From assembly GCA_958295665.1 (NCBI GenBank), contig OY282558.1, positions 43,834,389-43,898,388 on the forward strand: a stretch of 64,000 bases of DNA, in the 5' to 3' direction. Below, piece after piece: positions 23,401 to 31,905 of this stretch. Both the position numbers and the translations under genes were made by a program. Source of the DNA: Tipula vernalis (Eukaryota > Arthropoda > Insecta > Diptera > Tipulidae). Position 1 is the first letter of the stretch. Each line of letters starts with the position of its first letter. Below the pieces are notes generated by a model. The model searched no databases. It saw nothing but the letters and a program-made list of their open reading frames with translations, and was not told the origin of the DNA.

Positions 23401-25833
23401 CTGCAAGTATAGCCCTGAAAATGCAGGCGGAAGGAAATATCAAACCAGGCAATATGGTGGGTCATCTGGAAATCCTTAAGGAATTTCAGACAGACCCTAT
23501 CATAGGAATGCCTTCCGACTGTATGCCAGCTAAACTGGACTTCCACAAATCATTCTGTGTTAGGTTACCTGACCGGGGTGTGTGGAGGGCAGGTGGACCA
23601 CCATTTGAGCGAGGGTCCATGGTATGGTTTACAGATGGATCAAAAACGGAAGATGGGGCGGGGATAGGAATACACGGGAGTGGCACTACCCTCTCGAAGT
23701 CCTTGGGTACCAATGCTACCGTTTTTCAAGCAGAAGTACATGCTATAGAACTTTGCACTAGGATAGGCATAGCAAAAGGCCTAAACGATGCAAAGATTTA
23801 TATTGTATCAGACAGCCAATCGGCCTTAAAAGCTCTTAGGTCTTGTACCGTTGAGTCAAGGCTGGTATGGGATTGTCTGAAGGTTATTAAACATCTGGCA
23901 GGCTCAAATAAGGTAACACTTATGTGGGTGCCAGGTCATACTGGAATCGAAGGAAACGAGGCAGCTGATGGCCTCGCCCGTGAGGGTTCTGCCTCTCCAT
24001 TGATTGGACCAGAACCCTTCTGCGGTGTCACTAATGGACACCTTAGAGCAGCGGTAAAACGCTGGGAGGATGTTCAAAAGTCCTCCTACTGGCGCAGAAT
24101 TCCAGGTTTACGGCAGGCGAAGAAATTTATATCACCTTCGTCTGTCAGGGTTAAGGAGTGTCTTGAACTTAGGAAACCTGAGTTGAGGCTGCTTACTGTC
24201 TTCCTCACAGGTCATGTCCCCTTAAGGTATCACCTAAAGAAGATGGACCTAAGTACGACAGATGGATGCTGCTTCTGCGGTCTGGAAGCGGAATCAGCGG
24301 AATATGTTCTGTGCCATTGCCCAGCCATTTTCCAGCAAAGACTGCAACATCTAGGAGGAAGAACAATGAGCCCGGATAGTATGTATCTTGTACCGGCCAG
24401 TAGTATTGTCAGATTCATTAAGAGTCTGAATATTGACTGGACGGATAATTAAGTAGGGTCCAGCAAAATAGATCTTTTAGGTCGCGGTGCGAGGTAGCTT
24501 ATCGCCCACATGGCCCTCCAGTAAATAATAATAATACAGCAGCAATATTTTCTTCTGAACGATCACGACGATGGTATCTTGTTTTTTTTCATCCTTTACC
24601 GAACCAGTTTCCACAAATTTAGCAACAATGTTTCGAATGGCAACAATTTACGGATAATTTTTTCTTCCATATTCTGTACGAAATTTCGTTACAACTTCTG
24701 CATTACATTCACCAAATTTAAAATAATTGTTAACAACAAATACAAATTGGAACACTCTTTACAAGACAATATTGCTCAAATATCTGTTTAAGTTGCGTTA
24801 ACTCAAACTTTACAAAACATTCTATTCGATTTGTGGAAAACTCGGGCACTTCGAAAGGCTCAGGTTTTTGTTTCCAGTCCCGAATTACCAAGTTTGAGAA
24901 ATATTTAACAAAACCAATAAAATATAAATCTGGGACACCACAGAAGTTTCGTATAGTTTATTATAACCACTCTAAAACGGGTTTTGTAAACAGGACATCC
25001 GGAAACCTATAAAACATAAAAAACGAATTGCATAAAACATTGGTTGTACACGAGTATTGTCAACGATATACAAAAGGAGGGAAAACAATCAGGAAATTTT
25101 TCCGGATATACTGTTAATTTAGTTTCCAACCCTCGTCTATTTATTATGTTTTGATTTTTATTATTTTTATTTGTATTTTTTTCATTCTGGGGAAATGGAA
25201 AATTTTTCGTCTTTTATTATAAAGCAAATACACAATAGATAATAAAAAGCGATAAGTAACTCACCATTTGTTTTAACATTCCAATAATAGGTATGTCCTT
25301 CGTCAGCTTTTGCCTCACACCATAATGAATTTTCAGGTGGTTGGGTGACAGTAACTGTGGTCATACCACCGGCACAACCCGGTTTGCCTCGCAACTCGGC
25401 TTGTTTTCTCCTCATCAAATAATTATCATCCTCGTGTGCATCTTCAGGTAAACCTTTCAGCAGTGGATCAACTTTTGGTGTGTAAACCACTTTTTCCCCA
25501 TCCTCGGTGACACTTTGAAAACCATAATTTGAGTCCTCATCATCGCCACTATTTGAGGGGGCAGCAGCTTGTGCCGACATATCACCATATTGGCTACAAT
25601 CTTTCATGTAAGCTTTCATAGCGGCATCTTCCATTTTCCGAAAATCTTGATCAAATTTTGCTTTAGTCTTTTCATCTTTAGCACTCCGTTTGCTAATATC
25701 TGTAATACGTTTGGCAACACTCGCCTTATGCCGTTTACCATTCTCATGAAATTGTATACTCGGTTTATTGTCGGCTATCCAGCATTTGCAAAAATCGCAA
25801 TATTTTCGCTCATTCGATTTCCAGTAGTCAGCC
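5470..25833 (-). CDS. WBP4: WW domain-binding protein 4 (FBP21)-like splicing factor, two exons seen
   Basis: Two coding exons are supported: 25833-25265 and 6005-5470, joined across a 19,259-bp intron with a GTGAGT donor (25264) and a TTTAG acceptor (6007-6006). The upstream exon opens with a U1-type/matrin zinc finger (ADYWKSNERKYCDFC through a HENGKRHK motif, first 40 residues). A charged helix-rich stretch follows, then the first part of a WW domain (SLWCEAKADEGHTYYWNVKTN). The downstream exon supplies the last WW strand (SVWEAPKEGF), a coiled-coil-prone QQEEQLKIE segment and a basic C-terminus. The joined protein is about 368 residues, close to the 376 of human FBP21, a spliceosome component that binds proline-rich splicing factors. 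Only one WW domain is seen, whereas vertebrate FBP21 has two. The acceptor at 25835-25834 leaves one G before GCT GAC TAC, so the start ATG is probably split with an upstream non-coding or tiny exon that I could not place. Confidence 0.85.
6006..7047. other. Left part of the WBP4 giant intron, no feature seen
   Basis: This AT-rich sequence has short chance open frames on both strands, without recognisable motifs. I see no transposon termini in it. It is intronic with respect to the WBP4-like gene on the - strand. Confidence 0.5.
7048..7280 (+). repeat. Left terminal inverted repeat of the TIR transposon
   Basis: This matches the reverse complement of 9560-9819 with scattered substitutions and one deletion of about 40 bases near 7254. 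Confidence 0.75.
7393..9395 (+). pseudogene. Transposase-like protein of the TIR transposon, broken
   Basis: Coding sequence can be followed through at least four frame changes or stops. It runs 7393-7499 (CLLC zinc-ligand pair), 7500-7700 (LCAGCK and CQCYLCQ pairs), about 7735-8581 (CIKRCSKC pair, then the glycine-rich motif GIDGGGGFLKVCLSV), 8575-8822 (PCTWCLC motif) and 8830-9395 (LHLMFGVVNKIVEF, then GLGFYSEQAMETVHPDF). The C-terminal block GLGFYSEQA...HPDF and the GIDGGGG block are, to my recollection, shared by a family of uncharacterised transposon-type proteins in cnidarians and insects. The several Cys pairs suggest zinc-binding N-terminal DNA-binding modules. I cannot name the catalytic residues. 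The breaks mean it is no longer functional as read. Confidence 0.6.
9433..9438 (+). terminator. Candidate poly(A) signal of the TIR transposon gene
   Basis: AATAAA lies 38 bases after the last transposase stop codon (9393-9395) and just before the right inverted repeat. Confidence 0.45.
9560..9819 (-). repeat. Right terminal inverted repeat of the TIR transposon
   Basis: This is the inverted copy of 7048-7280. Read on the - strand it also carries an open stretch (9634-9383) with YALPEDFSIQRSKEES, which looks protein-coding and overlaps the repeat. It may be a captured piece of the transposase N-terminus. Confidence 0.7.
9820..11411. other. Intronic sequence with one unassigned open frame
   Basis: A 109-codon open frame on the - strand (10210-9881) contains the phrase RHALPHRFSATVDKSIEELY, but it matches nothing I know and has no partner motifs, so I do not call it a gene. 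The rest is AT-rich with homopolymer T runs near 11029-11060. The stretch 10861-11000 is less AT-rich and could be a fragment of a retroelement untranslated region, which I infer only from composition. Confidence 0.3.
11412..11534. repeat. Fold-back hairpin element
   Basis: Two imperfect arms, about 11412-11461 and 11480-11533, are inverted copies that share GGAAAAAC, ATTCCCGGAC and TTGCTGG blocks around a loop of about 20 bases. This could be a small MITE or the folded end of another element. No target duplication was identified. Confidence 0.55.
11620..11965. repeat. T-rich region with degenerate tandem units
   Basis: A motif close to CCCACCACCTATTCTTATTT recurs near 11629, 11810, 11892 and 11950 within T-rich sequence. 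Read on the - strand this is A-rich and lies just past the end of the I-like retrotransposon, so it may be part of its 3' untranslated region. Confidence 0.4.
12086..12118. repeat. 33-bp inverted repeat, left copy
   Basis: This begins GTGAGTCCAA and ends AAAACCAC. It is the inverted counterpart of 17333-17365 with two mismatches, and starts about 22 bases past the ORF2 stop. Confidence 0.85.
12141..15734 (-). pseudogene. ORF2 of the I-like LINE: endonuclease, reverse transcriptase, RNase H
   Basis: Reading begins at 15734 with an apurinic-type endonuclease (NIRSLKSNKNLLEQYI, LTETW, then GDINAHNTLWD and the GSDHFP catalytic end). It continues into a reverse transcriptase (NYRPICLLPVFSKIFNRM, INADIHKAFDNVD, GIPQGSCLGPTLFN and the catalytic FADD). 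RNase H follows (IYTDGTLKEEKAGIG, LTDSRSACKS, WIPGHTGNRGND), then a C-terminal Cys segment (CDLCDRIEDNTHIISTC). An in-frame TAA interrupts the endonuclease at 15438-15440. A +1 shift sits at the A8 run (13127-13134 on the + strand) between reverse transcriptase and RNase H, and a second shift lies between 12449 and 12407. All catalytic motifs are still legible, so decay is mild. The enzyme would copy its own RNA at a nicked target in the nucleus. Confidence 0.8.
15776..17281 (-). CDS. ORF1 (gag-like nucleic-acid-binding protein) of the I-like LINE
   Basis: The frame is an uninterrupted 501 codons. The first 150 residues are polar and rich in Lys, Ser and Asn. Residues about 170-300 look like an RRM-type region of the pre-C2HC kind (ILFNLGKAIKTNGFRNILSV). 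Residues 326-379 hold zinc-knuckle motifs (CKNCQNYGHTVTRC, CEIC...HLC, CKYCGIGHSTNSKVC). The end is a charged helix. Such ORF1 proteins coat the element's RNA and form the particle needed for transposition. The ORF is intact although ORF2 behind it is broken. A 41-base gap separates it from ORF2. Confidence 0.8.
   Translation of the reverse strand: MPQFYKCVKNSESHDDSISSSDSYIEEGSSRELRMTKNACKRKKQITKYEKANSKKILIKVDSYGKNDALKNFSLVSDAKNSYKNNPHSKNILERANPNVKSLISTDPKENIMSKYLEISVDSANQNNPTMENKNNSSQKIIQQNKTNKEMEENNNTKIELNTYSIQDKGPFNVIIKKENLILFNLGKAIKTNGFRNILSVEQFSKNTARITFKNYRDANECIKSSNFRHFDQYEAFIPNNFIQTIGIVRDIPLDVTMNEIKENIKSPINIAKIERMTRWDNIKQEKQKMEIVKITFISDTIPDKITMYENILLKVSHFIPNPMFCKNCQNYGHTVTRCKSSQIKPCEICSRREENHLCDKKEKCKYCGIGHSTNSKVCAEKRRQKNITECMTISKISFREAKEKLFGPTQKKINFTDFNHTINENDMEERRKLNRSLMVNEAKINELVKTIAEMSKRMKKKEGLLTIIEGKINKAISNKDNPAYLDSILIDLEEAKISRN
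17333..17365. repeat. 33-bp inverted repeat, right copy
   Basis: This is the inverted counterpart of 12086-12118, about 50 bases upstream of the ORF1 start in the element's orientation. Confidence 0.85.
17366..18599. other. Intronic AT-rich sequence, no gene seen
   Basis: There is no coding signal. Between 17825 and 17980 a GAAAC-plus-poly-T motif recurs loosely three or four times, probably decayed repeat. The transition into the mariner relic lies near 18600. Confidence 0.4.
18600..19184 (-). pseudogene. Mariner-like transposase, C-terminal half (split by the LOA element)
   Basis: On the - strand, degraded coding sequence reads through an LFRILHE helix-turn-helix end, a VVLADGIIGPYF block, the MWFQQDDAT catalytic block and then FFLWGYLKAKVYANDPQTIDD. 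These are landmarks of IS630/Tc1/mariner transposases. Stops and a deletion between the second and third acidic motifs make it non-functional. The matching N-terminal half is at 24535-24800, on the other side of the LOA insertion. Confidence 0.7.
19176..19184. repeat. Target-site duplication, left copy (TACAGCAGC)
   Basis: A nine-base direct repeat identical to 24535-24543 flanks the LOA-like element. Confidence 0.85.
19385..20838 (+). pseudogene. ORF1 of the LOA-like element (DUF4780-type gag)
   Basis: The start ATG is at 19385. The frame 19385-19705 shifts once near 19700 into the frame that runs to 20838. A TAG at 20188-20190 interrupts it at the point where relatives usually have a Trp before Glu-Gly-Ala. 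The N-terminal third is acidic and Ser-rich. The middle is basic. The recognisable domain (LTCADRATVQWL, then RARIVFGTFPNS, RVIRREAKGSSAFFTFSMD, VNYKFGTVQLHP, about 20110-20470) resembles DUF4780, which is common in insect LOA gag proteins. The tail is Arg/Gly-rich (RRQVRRRRKGRGRRQGFRGG) and probably binds RNA. The role inferred is RNA packaging of the element. Confidence 0.7.
20836..24452 (+). pseudogene. ORF2 of the LOA-like element: endonuclease, reverse transcriptase, RNase H
   Basis: Coding resemblance starts just after the ORF1 stop. An in-frame TAA at 20919-20921 precedes the ATG at 20931. The endonuclease shows ALIQEPWV, GCDANAHHTVWGSTD and SLSDHLHI. A frameshift near 21940 leads to the reverse transcriptase (YRPISLTSFLLKTMEK, FVDIEGAFDNTSY, GCPQGGVLSPLLW, catalytic GYADDVAI). 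A second frameshift near 23040 leads to the thumb, then RNase H (VWFTDGSKTEDGAGIGIHG, FQAEVHAIELC, VSDSQSALKAL, WVPGHTGIEGNEAADGLA, all four acidic residues kept). A CCFCGLEAES zinc-knuckle end follows. The stop is at 24450-24452. Three disabling changes in about 3.6 kb suggest a fairly recent copy. Confidence 0.85.
24535..24543. repeat. Target-site duplication, right copy (TACAGCAGC)
   Basis: Identical to 19176-19184. It follows the TAA tail of the LOA-like element directly. Confidence 0.85.
24535..24800 (-). pseudogene. Mariner-like transposase, N-terminal half (split by the LOA element)
   Basis: On the - strand, degraded coding sequence reads NAEVVTKFRTEYGRKN, then IVAKFVETGSVKDEK. This is the helix-turn-helix region of a mariner transposase. 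It runs directly into the target duplication 24535-24543. With the LOA element removed, its reading continues into the C-terminal half at 19184, so the two pieces were one gene. Confidence 0.65.
24801..25264. other. Intronic sequence next to the WBP4 donor site
   Basis: No gene is seen. It presumably includes the outer end of the mariner relic, but I could not match its terminal repeat to the far side. It ends at the WBP4 splice donor. Confidence 0.35.
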
Positions 25834-27439
25834 CTAAAAAACAACAAATAAAATTGAATAATTAAAGTGTCAATACATAATTTTCATGTGCATCGTAAAT
25901 AAAATAAACACGATTATTAAATTTTGCAAAACAGTTTTACATTTAGACATGATACATGTAGTTACATAATTTATAATATGCTCGTATGCTAATCTAACGT
26001 AATAAACATAAATATCAGCAACACTCTAGTTTACTTTATTATTATGATTGTCATATGCCAGTTGGTGACATGATCCGATAATATCAATAATTTTAGAAAA
26101 TTCTATACCCTTGGTACGGCGATTACACTATGCGAATATGTATGTAATATGTATATGCTTTGTATGTAATTTAGTTTTCTATTTTTTTACAAAGCGAACG
26201 GCAAAGAGTCACAATCAAATAAAAATTTTACAACAACATTTTTTTTTATTGATTTGTTCAAAAATTTTGTGTGTTCTTGTTAATTTTTGACGACGACTGT
26301 TAACCTATATAAAATATGCTTGTATAGCATGTAGTCACACCTCTTCGCGCCATTAAAATGACCTACCTTTTCTGGACACAGCAAAAAATATCAAAGATAA
26401 AAGATAATCGGTACTTTGCCCATAAGACGAAAATGCGATAATTCTCCTTTTGGCCTAGACCAAAATTTACTTTTGGTTAGTGGTTGAATAATCAAATTGT
26501 TAATCAACTTGTATCTTGGCTCTGACTGGCAGGCATTTCTTATTTAAAGAAATAAGTTTGGAATATCTTCCTGTGAAGTAAGTCACTTGATTTGTTTTGG
26601 ATGAAAGGTTTAGACGTTAGAACAACTAAATTTTCTATGAACATTTTTTAGAGAAGAATTGTCGCGTGTGTTGTCACTTGGTATAAAATACCTTGTGGAA
26701 GTAAAATTGTATAGTAAAATTGAATATAAAATTTCATTTCCAATTCGTGTTGTGTCAAAAATGAAAAGTTCTAGTGAAAGTTCGAATAAAAATTCTAGTG
26801 GGAAACAAAACAAATTTAAAACCTGATGCTTAGTGAACGTGAATTATCCATTAAAATTTCCAAGAACTGTAATTTATTTGGGTATCTATACAACCGACAA
26901 ACTTATCTTTATATTTGGAGACCATATCCGTCCATGTCTAGAAATCGTGTCAGACTAACTTTTCACTAATGTAGAAAAAAATGCGCAACTGTTGCCTTTT
27001 AGAACGTCTTTAGTATTAGAACAGCGTAAAATTCACTTTTTATGAGAATTATTTATGTCGAGTATCAATTACAGAATGAATTTAGAAATAATTCATCAAA
27101 CACAATTATTCGAGAAATAAAGAAAATTGACAGCTATACTAAATTGATTCAAAGGTGTGACCTGACAAAAAAAATTGAATTAAATCGGTTTTTAATTGCA
27201 AAACCCAGTGATCGAATCGAATTTAGTACTCAAATCGTAGCAGTATTGAAGAATTTGTGGTTGAATTAAGAGGACCCAATTATAAATTACACAATCGATG
27301 CTCAGAACAGAACAGAATCTATTTTCGCACGAGCTGGGGTAGGATACAAAATAAAATCCATCAGAATATTTTGTAACAACCGTTCAACAGTAAACTTGAA
27401 TCTGGCACATAAAGAAGGTAGTATGTATTTACAAAGCTG
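25834..27439. other. Upstream region of the WBP4-like gene, no feature fixed
   Basis: This AT-rich stretch must contain the promoter and the short first exon of the - strand WBP4-like gene, or an intron leading to it. Several AT|GT positions could serve as the donor of an exon ending in a split ATG (for example near 25965), and I cannot choose among them. A short open frame on the + strand (27042-27269) has no recognised motif. Confidence 0.35.
27436..27439. repeat. Target-site duplication GCTG, left copy
   Basis: This 4-bp direct repeat is matched by 34622-34625 at the other end of the gypsy element. Confidence 0.7.
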
Positions 27440-27850
27440 TGTTGTGTATTCACCCAGGGTATCGAATGTTAGGAATCCATTTCGTATCACTCCATAATTT
27501 AAATTAAACTCACAATAATTTTAATTTATATTCATTAGTTTATTTTAACAAGTTGTAATTTATTATTATCAAATATTTATTTATTATTAAGTTTATGTTT
27601 ACAGTCCTAAATATAAATTGGTTTTTATTACTCGAGTCGTTTACAATTAGACTCTTGACACTACTGATATTTGTACTGTTCGTTCATTATTTTTTTTCTC
27701 ACATACTGAGAGCTTAACTGATGACTGATAACTTACAACTCACCAATTTTTAATATTATTTAAGCTTTTATAGTCTGCGTTTTGAAGATTTAAGCGCCAA
27801 AATGTCAAAGGTGGCGATTCCGAATACTACACGTTATAGGGTACATAACA
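27440..27850 (-). repeat. LTR of gypsy element 1 (3' LTR in element orientation)
   Basis: 411 bp, direct repeat of 34211-34621. I found one mismatch (G versus A in the AACAAxTTGTAAT context). Confidence 0.92.
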
Positions 27851-27861
27851 CCTTCCCCCTC
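27851..27861 (-). promoter_or_regulatory. Polypurine tract of gypsy element 1
   Basis: On the - strand this reads GAGGGGGAAGG and abuts the 3' LTR, the expected place for the plus-strand primer of reverse transcription. Confidence 0.7.
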
Positions 27862-27956
27862 AAGAAAGATGTTGTGCATCTTTAAAAACTTAAATTTTAT
27901 TCACATATTTCAATATTATTAACAATTTTTCTGAAAAAAAAAATTTTATTTTATTT

Positions 27957-27992
<36 letters not shown>

Positions 27993-28362
27993 AATTCAAT
28001 ATTAACAATAAATTTTAATTACAATTCAAAAATAATATTGTGATTTAGTTCTACTTATAACCTATGAAATGAAATTTTTATTCGAAGTATAGTTTAGTAA
28101 TCTGTCGATGAAGAATGGTTTTTGATTAATTTTAGCAGATTTATCTAAACTTATAATTCAATTATAAAGTTTTATTTATTTATTATTATGTTTTTATATA
28201 TTTTTTTTTTTAATTTCAAATTTTTTTTTTTTTTTTATTTTAGTTACTTTAATAGTTACGAATTCTTTTATAAATTTATAAATTATTATACAGTTATATA
28301 TATGTATATTTTATTTTTTTTTTTAAATTTTATTTTTCGATTTTAAAATTGATATGACCGCT
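27862..28362. other. 3' non-coding region of gypsy element 1
   Basis: This is AT-rich sequence with long T runs (for example 27959-27987), between the integrase stop codon and the purine tract. No open frame for an envelope protein is present. Confidence 0.6.
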
Positions 28363-29375
28363 CTACACCCTCAGTTTGATTCGGTTGTTATGAACAATTT
28401 TTGCTTTTTTTCCTATTTCAATCTTCGAATTTACTGGGCTTACAATTTCAAGAACCTTATATGGCCCTATCCAGTTTTGAGAGAGTTTGGTTTTTTTACT
28501 TTCATTTTTTAACCAAACCAAATCTCCAACCTGAAAGAGAGTGTTATTTGACTCGCGATCATAATAAGTTTTGGAATTCAGTTTTGATTTAATCGCATTT
28601 TGTCGAGCTATTGCATATGAACTCTGTAGTTTATGTTTAAAATCTACAAGGTAATCATCGTAGTTGTAAACAATATTAGGATCATTATGAAATGTAACCG
28701 GTAAATTTGGTAGCATACCAAAAACTAACTCAAACGGCATATATTTTGTGGAGGAGTGAGGTGTTGTATTATAAACAAACATCGAATAGCGAATCCAACA
28801 ATCCCAATCCATACCATTTTTATCTGTAAAATGCCGGAGGTATTCGATGAGCGTCCGATGTGAACGTTCTAAAGCTCCATTGCTTTCAGGATGAAAAGCT
28901 GATGTGTTGATTTTCTTTATTTTAAGAAGCTTACAAAGACTTTGAAACACATTTCCCATAAAATTAGAACCTTGGTCGGTTAAAACTGACCGCGGGCAAC
29001 CATAAATGCATATGAAACTTGTAAGAAATGCATTGGCTACGGTTTCGGCCTCTTGATTTGGGATTGGAATGGCAAGCGCATATTTAGTTAGGTCGTCCAT
29101 AATAGTTAACATATATTTGTTTTGTTGGTAACTAACAATTAATGGACCAACAATGTCAAGAAAAATTTTTTCGAAAGGCTTAGAAGACGAAGAAGTTATT
29201 GTCATGGGCATTTTTCGCACGGAACTCGCTTTATTTTTCTGACAAGATTCACACGATTTAACAAACCTTTCAATCATTCCAAGCATTTTCGGAAAATAAT
29301 AGTATTTTCTAAGGCGCTTATATGTCCTTTGTATTCCCTGGTGACCACCAAGAGGTGTGTCATGAAATTTTTTTT
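28363..29375 (-). pseudogene. Integrase region of pol, gypsy element 1
   Basis: The reading resumes after the A8 run (29368-29375) in a frame shifted +1 relative to the reverse transcriptase, and runs to the stop at 28363. The zinc-binding H2C2 module is present (GGHQGIQ, then CESCQKNK). So is the catalytic core, with Asp in FLDIVGPL, Asp in LTDQGSNF and Glu in SNGALERSH, at the usual DD35E spacing. The C-terminal GDLVWLKN module and an IGPYKVLEIV motif follow. It would insert the cDNA into the host genome. It is intact in itself; the break is only in its connection to the upstream pol frame. Confidence 0.82.
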
Positions 29376-31477
29376 ATAATTTTCAGTTGATTTTCAGGAT
29401 CATTAATTTCTATTATATTTTGGGGTGCCTCAATAGTTACAGAATTTTCCTTAAGCGGGATTACAGAATTATTGCTATTGTTATTATTAATTAAAGGATT
29501 ATAAATTGAACTATTATGAGGCGAATTATCTTGAGTATTTGGGGAATTTCTATCTTGCACTTTGGTTTGTGAACGGGTAACTGCGTTAATATGTCTGGAA
29601 GAAGATGAATCTGAATTTGATTTATCTGATTTCTGATTATTTGAAGAATTAAAAGTAGTAGATTTATCTATGTTACAAGAATCAGAAATATGTGAAGAAA
29701 TATTTTGTAAAAGTTTTGAATTGTCGATTGAAATACGACTAAGTGTGTCTGCGACCTTATTTAGTGCTCCCGGTTTATATGTGATTTCAAAGTCATACTC
29801 TTCAAGCTCTAAGCGCCATCGCATCAAACGCGAAGACGGGTTTGACATGCCAAATAACCAAACTAAAGGTTTGTGATCACTAAGTAATTTGAATTTCCTA
29901 CCATATACATAAGCTCGAAAATGCTTAATGGACCAAACAACTGCCAAAAGCTCCTTCTCAATTACTGAATAATTTCTTTCTGCTTTGGAGAGCGTGCGGC
30001 TAGCAAAAGCAATGGGGAGTTCACCGGCTTCAAAAATCTGGGAAAGAACTGATCCGATAGCTATATCGCTTGCATCCGTTGTTATTATAAAGGTATTGTC
30101 GAAGTTAGGAAATTGTAAAATTGGCGGTTTAATTATTATAGATTTAAGTGTTTTAAAGGCTTCGTCGCAAAATGGAGACCAAATAAATGGTGTGTCTTTC
30201 TTCAGTAGACTAGTTAATGGCAATGTGATTTTAGAGAAATTTTTCACAAAGCGTCTATAATATCCCACAAATCCAAGGAATGCTCTTACGTCACGTTGGT
30301 TCTTAGGTTTAGGATAGTTCACGATAGCGCTAACCTTCTCTGAGTCAGGTTTCACTCCATCGGGTCCAACTATATGTCCTAAGTAGGTCAACTCTTGTCG
30401 TAGGAACTGGCATTTTACTGGGTTTAATTTTAGGTTGTATTTTCGAAGACAATCAAGAACCTCTTTAAGCCTTTTGTTATGTTCATTTAGGTGTTGTCCA
30501 TAGATGACTATATCATCAAGATAAACTAGGCACTTTAGACCATTGAGACCGGAAAGAACTGTATTCATTAAGTTTTGGAAGGTAGCTGGAGCTCCCTTTA
30601 AACCGAACGGCATACGATTGAAATGAAAATGTCCAGAACTTGTATTAAAAGCGGTCTTTGGTTTGGCATCATCATCTAGTAGAACCTGGTGGTATCCATT
30701 GGTCATATCCAGTGTACTGAAGTACGATGCTTTACCCAGCTGATCCAAAATTTCAACAATGTTGGGAAGAGGAAATACACGGTCTAATGTTACATCGTTT
30801 AAGCGTCTGAAATCAACGACAACGCGCCATTTACGTGAGCCATCAGCAGACTTCTTCGGAACAGCTAAAAGAGGAAAGTTCCATGGACTAGTACTTGGTT
30901 CAATAATGTTTTGTTTTAGCATCTCATTTACTTGCTGGTTGATTTCACTTTTAATTGCATCAGGCATACGGTATGATTTTTGGTAAATTGGAACACAGTC
31001 GGATGTTGTCGGAATACTATGTTTAATTCCATGAGCAGCTGTCAATTCATCGCCTTCCAAATGGAAAACGTCATTATAATCTCTAATTATTTGGTTAATT
31101 GATTTACGTTCTTCTTCGTTTAGATGCGATAAAGCGACAGATGATTCAAGGATTTGTAAACGATTTGTGGTTGTATTCGACCAAGATTTTAAAGAGAATA
31201 TATCATAATGTGAAAGGTTATCGAATATTAAGTCGTTGCATGAAATTTCAACAGATTCCTCGTTAGTATTTATCAAGTTAAGTGAAATTGCTTGGTTATG
31301 AGGTTCAACAATTGTATTTCCCACAAACACGCCTGGTGCTATCTCTTTGGAAAGACACAGGTATTCTGCATTGTTTTCAATATTGTTGCACATAACATTA
31401 GTAATTCGTTCACTTCTTGGAGGAATAATTATTTTGTTTGAAGTCGTTATTAAATCTAGTAAAATTGATGATGATTC
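29360..31477 (-). pseudogene. Reverse transcriptase and RNase H of pol, gypsy element 1
   Basis: The frame is open from just after the TAG at 31480-31478 down to 29360. Reverse transcriptase motifs in order are WRVVVDFRRLN, FSTLDMTNGYHQV, FNRMPFGLKGAPATFQ and the catalytic CLVYLDDIVIYG. RNase H follows with FIITTDASDIAIGS, YSVIEKELLAVVW and LSDHKPLVWL. A Ser/Asn-rich linker of about 100 residues ends at the A8 run, where the frame changes to integrase. Catalytic residues appear intact. Confidence 0.85.
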
Positions 31478-31905
31478 CTATGGTATTTCCAAAGAAAGGT
31501 TTTCAAAATCAATTTTACATTGCCAGTAAGTTAAGAAATCTTTACCCAAAATTCCACTGCACGGGATTGGGAAATCGTCAGTTACGATTTGAAATTTATG
31601 CGGAATGCTGAATGTTTCAGTGAAAATGATTTCCGATGGTAATAATCCTAAGGATTCATCAATTCCACTTGTGACTCCTCTTATCTGACATTTCAGAGTT
31701 GGATAATATATAGACGTCTCAATAACACACGATTGTTTAATTACACTTACATCGGCTCCAGTATCGAGTAAAAAATTATAAAGTTTGGATTTTCCGATGT
31801 CGAGGCTTAAACTAACGTAAATATTGTCTTCTATAAAATGGTTTGATAAGTAAATATTTGACGAGTTATTTAACGTAAAGAAATTTGTAATTTTTGGACA
31901 CTCAA
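31478..31905 (-). pseudogene. Protease segment of pol, gypsy element 1, ending at an in-frame TAG
   Basis: Reading in the -1 frame relative to gag stays open from the gag overlap through an aspartic protease (NFLLDTGADVSVIKQ, then SGILGKDFLT) to the TAG at 31480-31478. The same frame then continues as reverse transcriptase. The protease would cut the gag-pol polyprotein. The stop could be a mutation in this copy or, less likely, a readthrough site. I cannot tell which from a single copy. Confidence 0.75.

Larger units (their letters stand above)
19185..24534 (+). mobile_element. Full-length LOA-like non-LTR retrotransposon
   Basis: It spans 5,350 bp between perfect TACAGCAGC duplications and ends in a short TAA-repeat tail (24522-24534). 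It holds ORF1 (from 19385) and ORF2 (to 24452) with endonuclease, reverse transcriptase, RNase H and a C-terminal zinc knuckle. About 200 bases of 5' leader precede ORF1. The ORF1 domain (DUF4780-like), the RNase H and the TAA tail point to the LOA/I group. The GC content is clearly higher than its surroundings. It landed inside a mariner transposase gene, itself inside the WBP4 intron. ORF1 has one frameshift and one stop. ORF2 has one early stop and two frameshifts. Confidence 0.85.
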
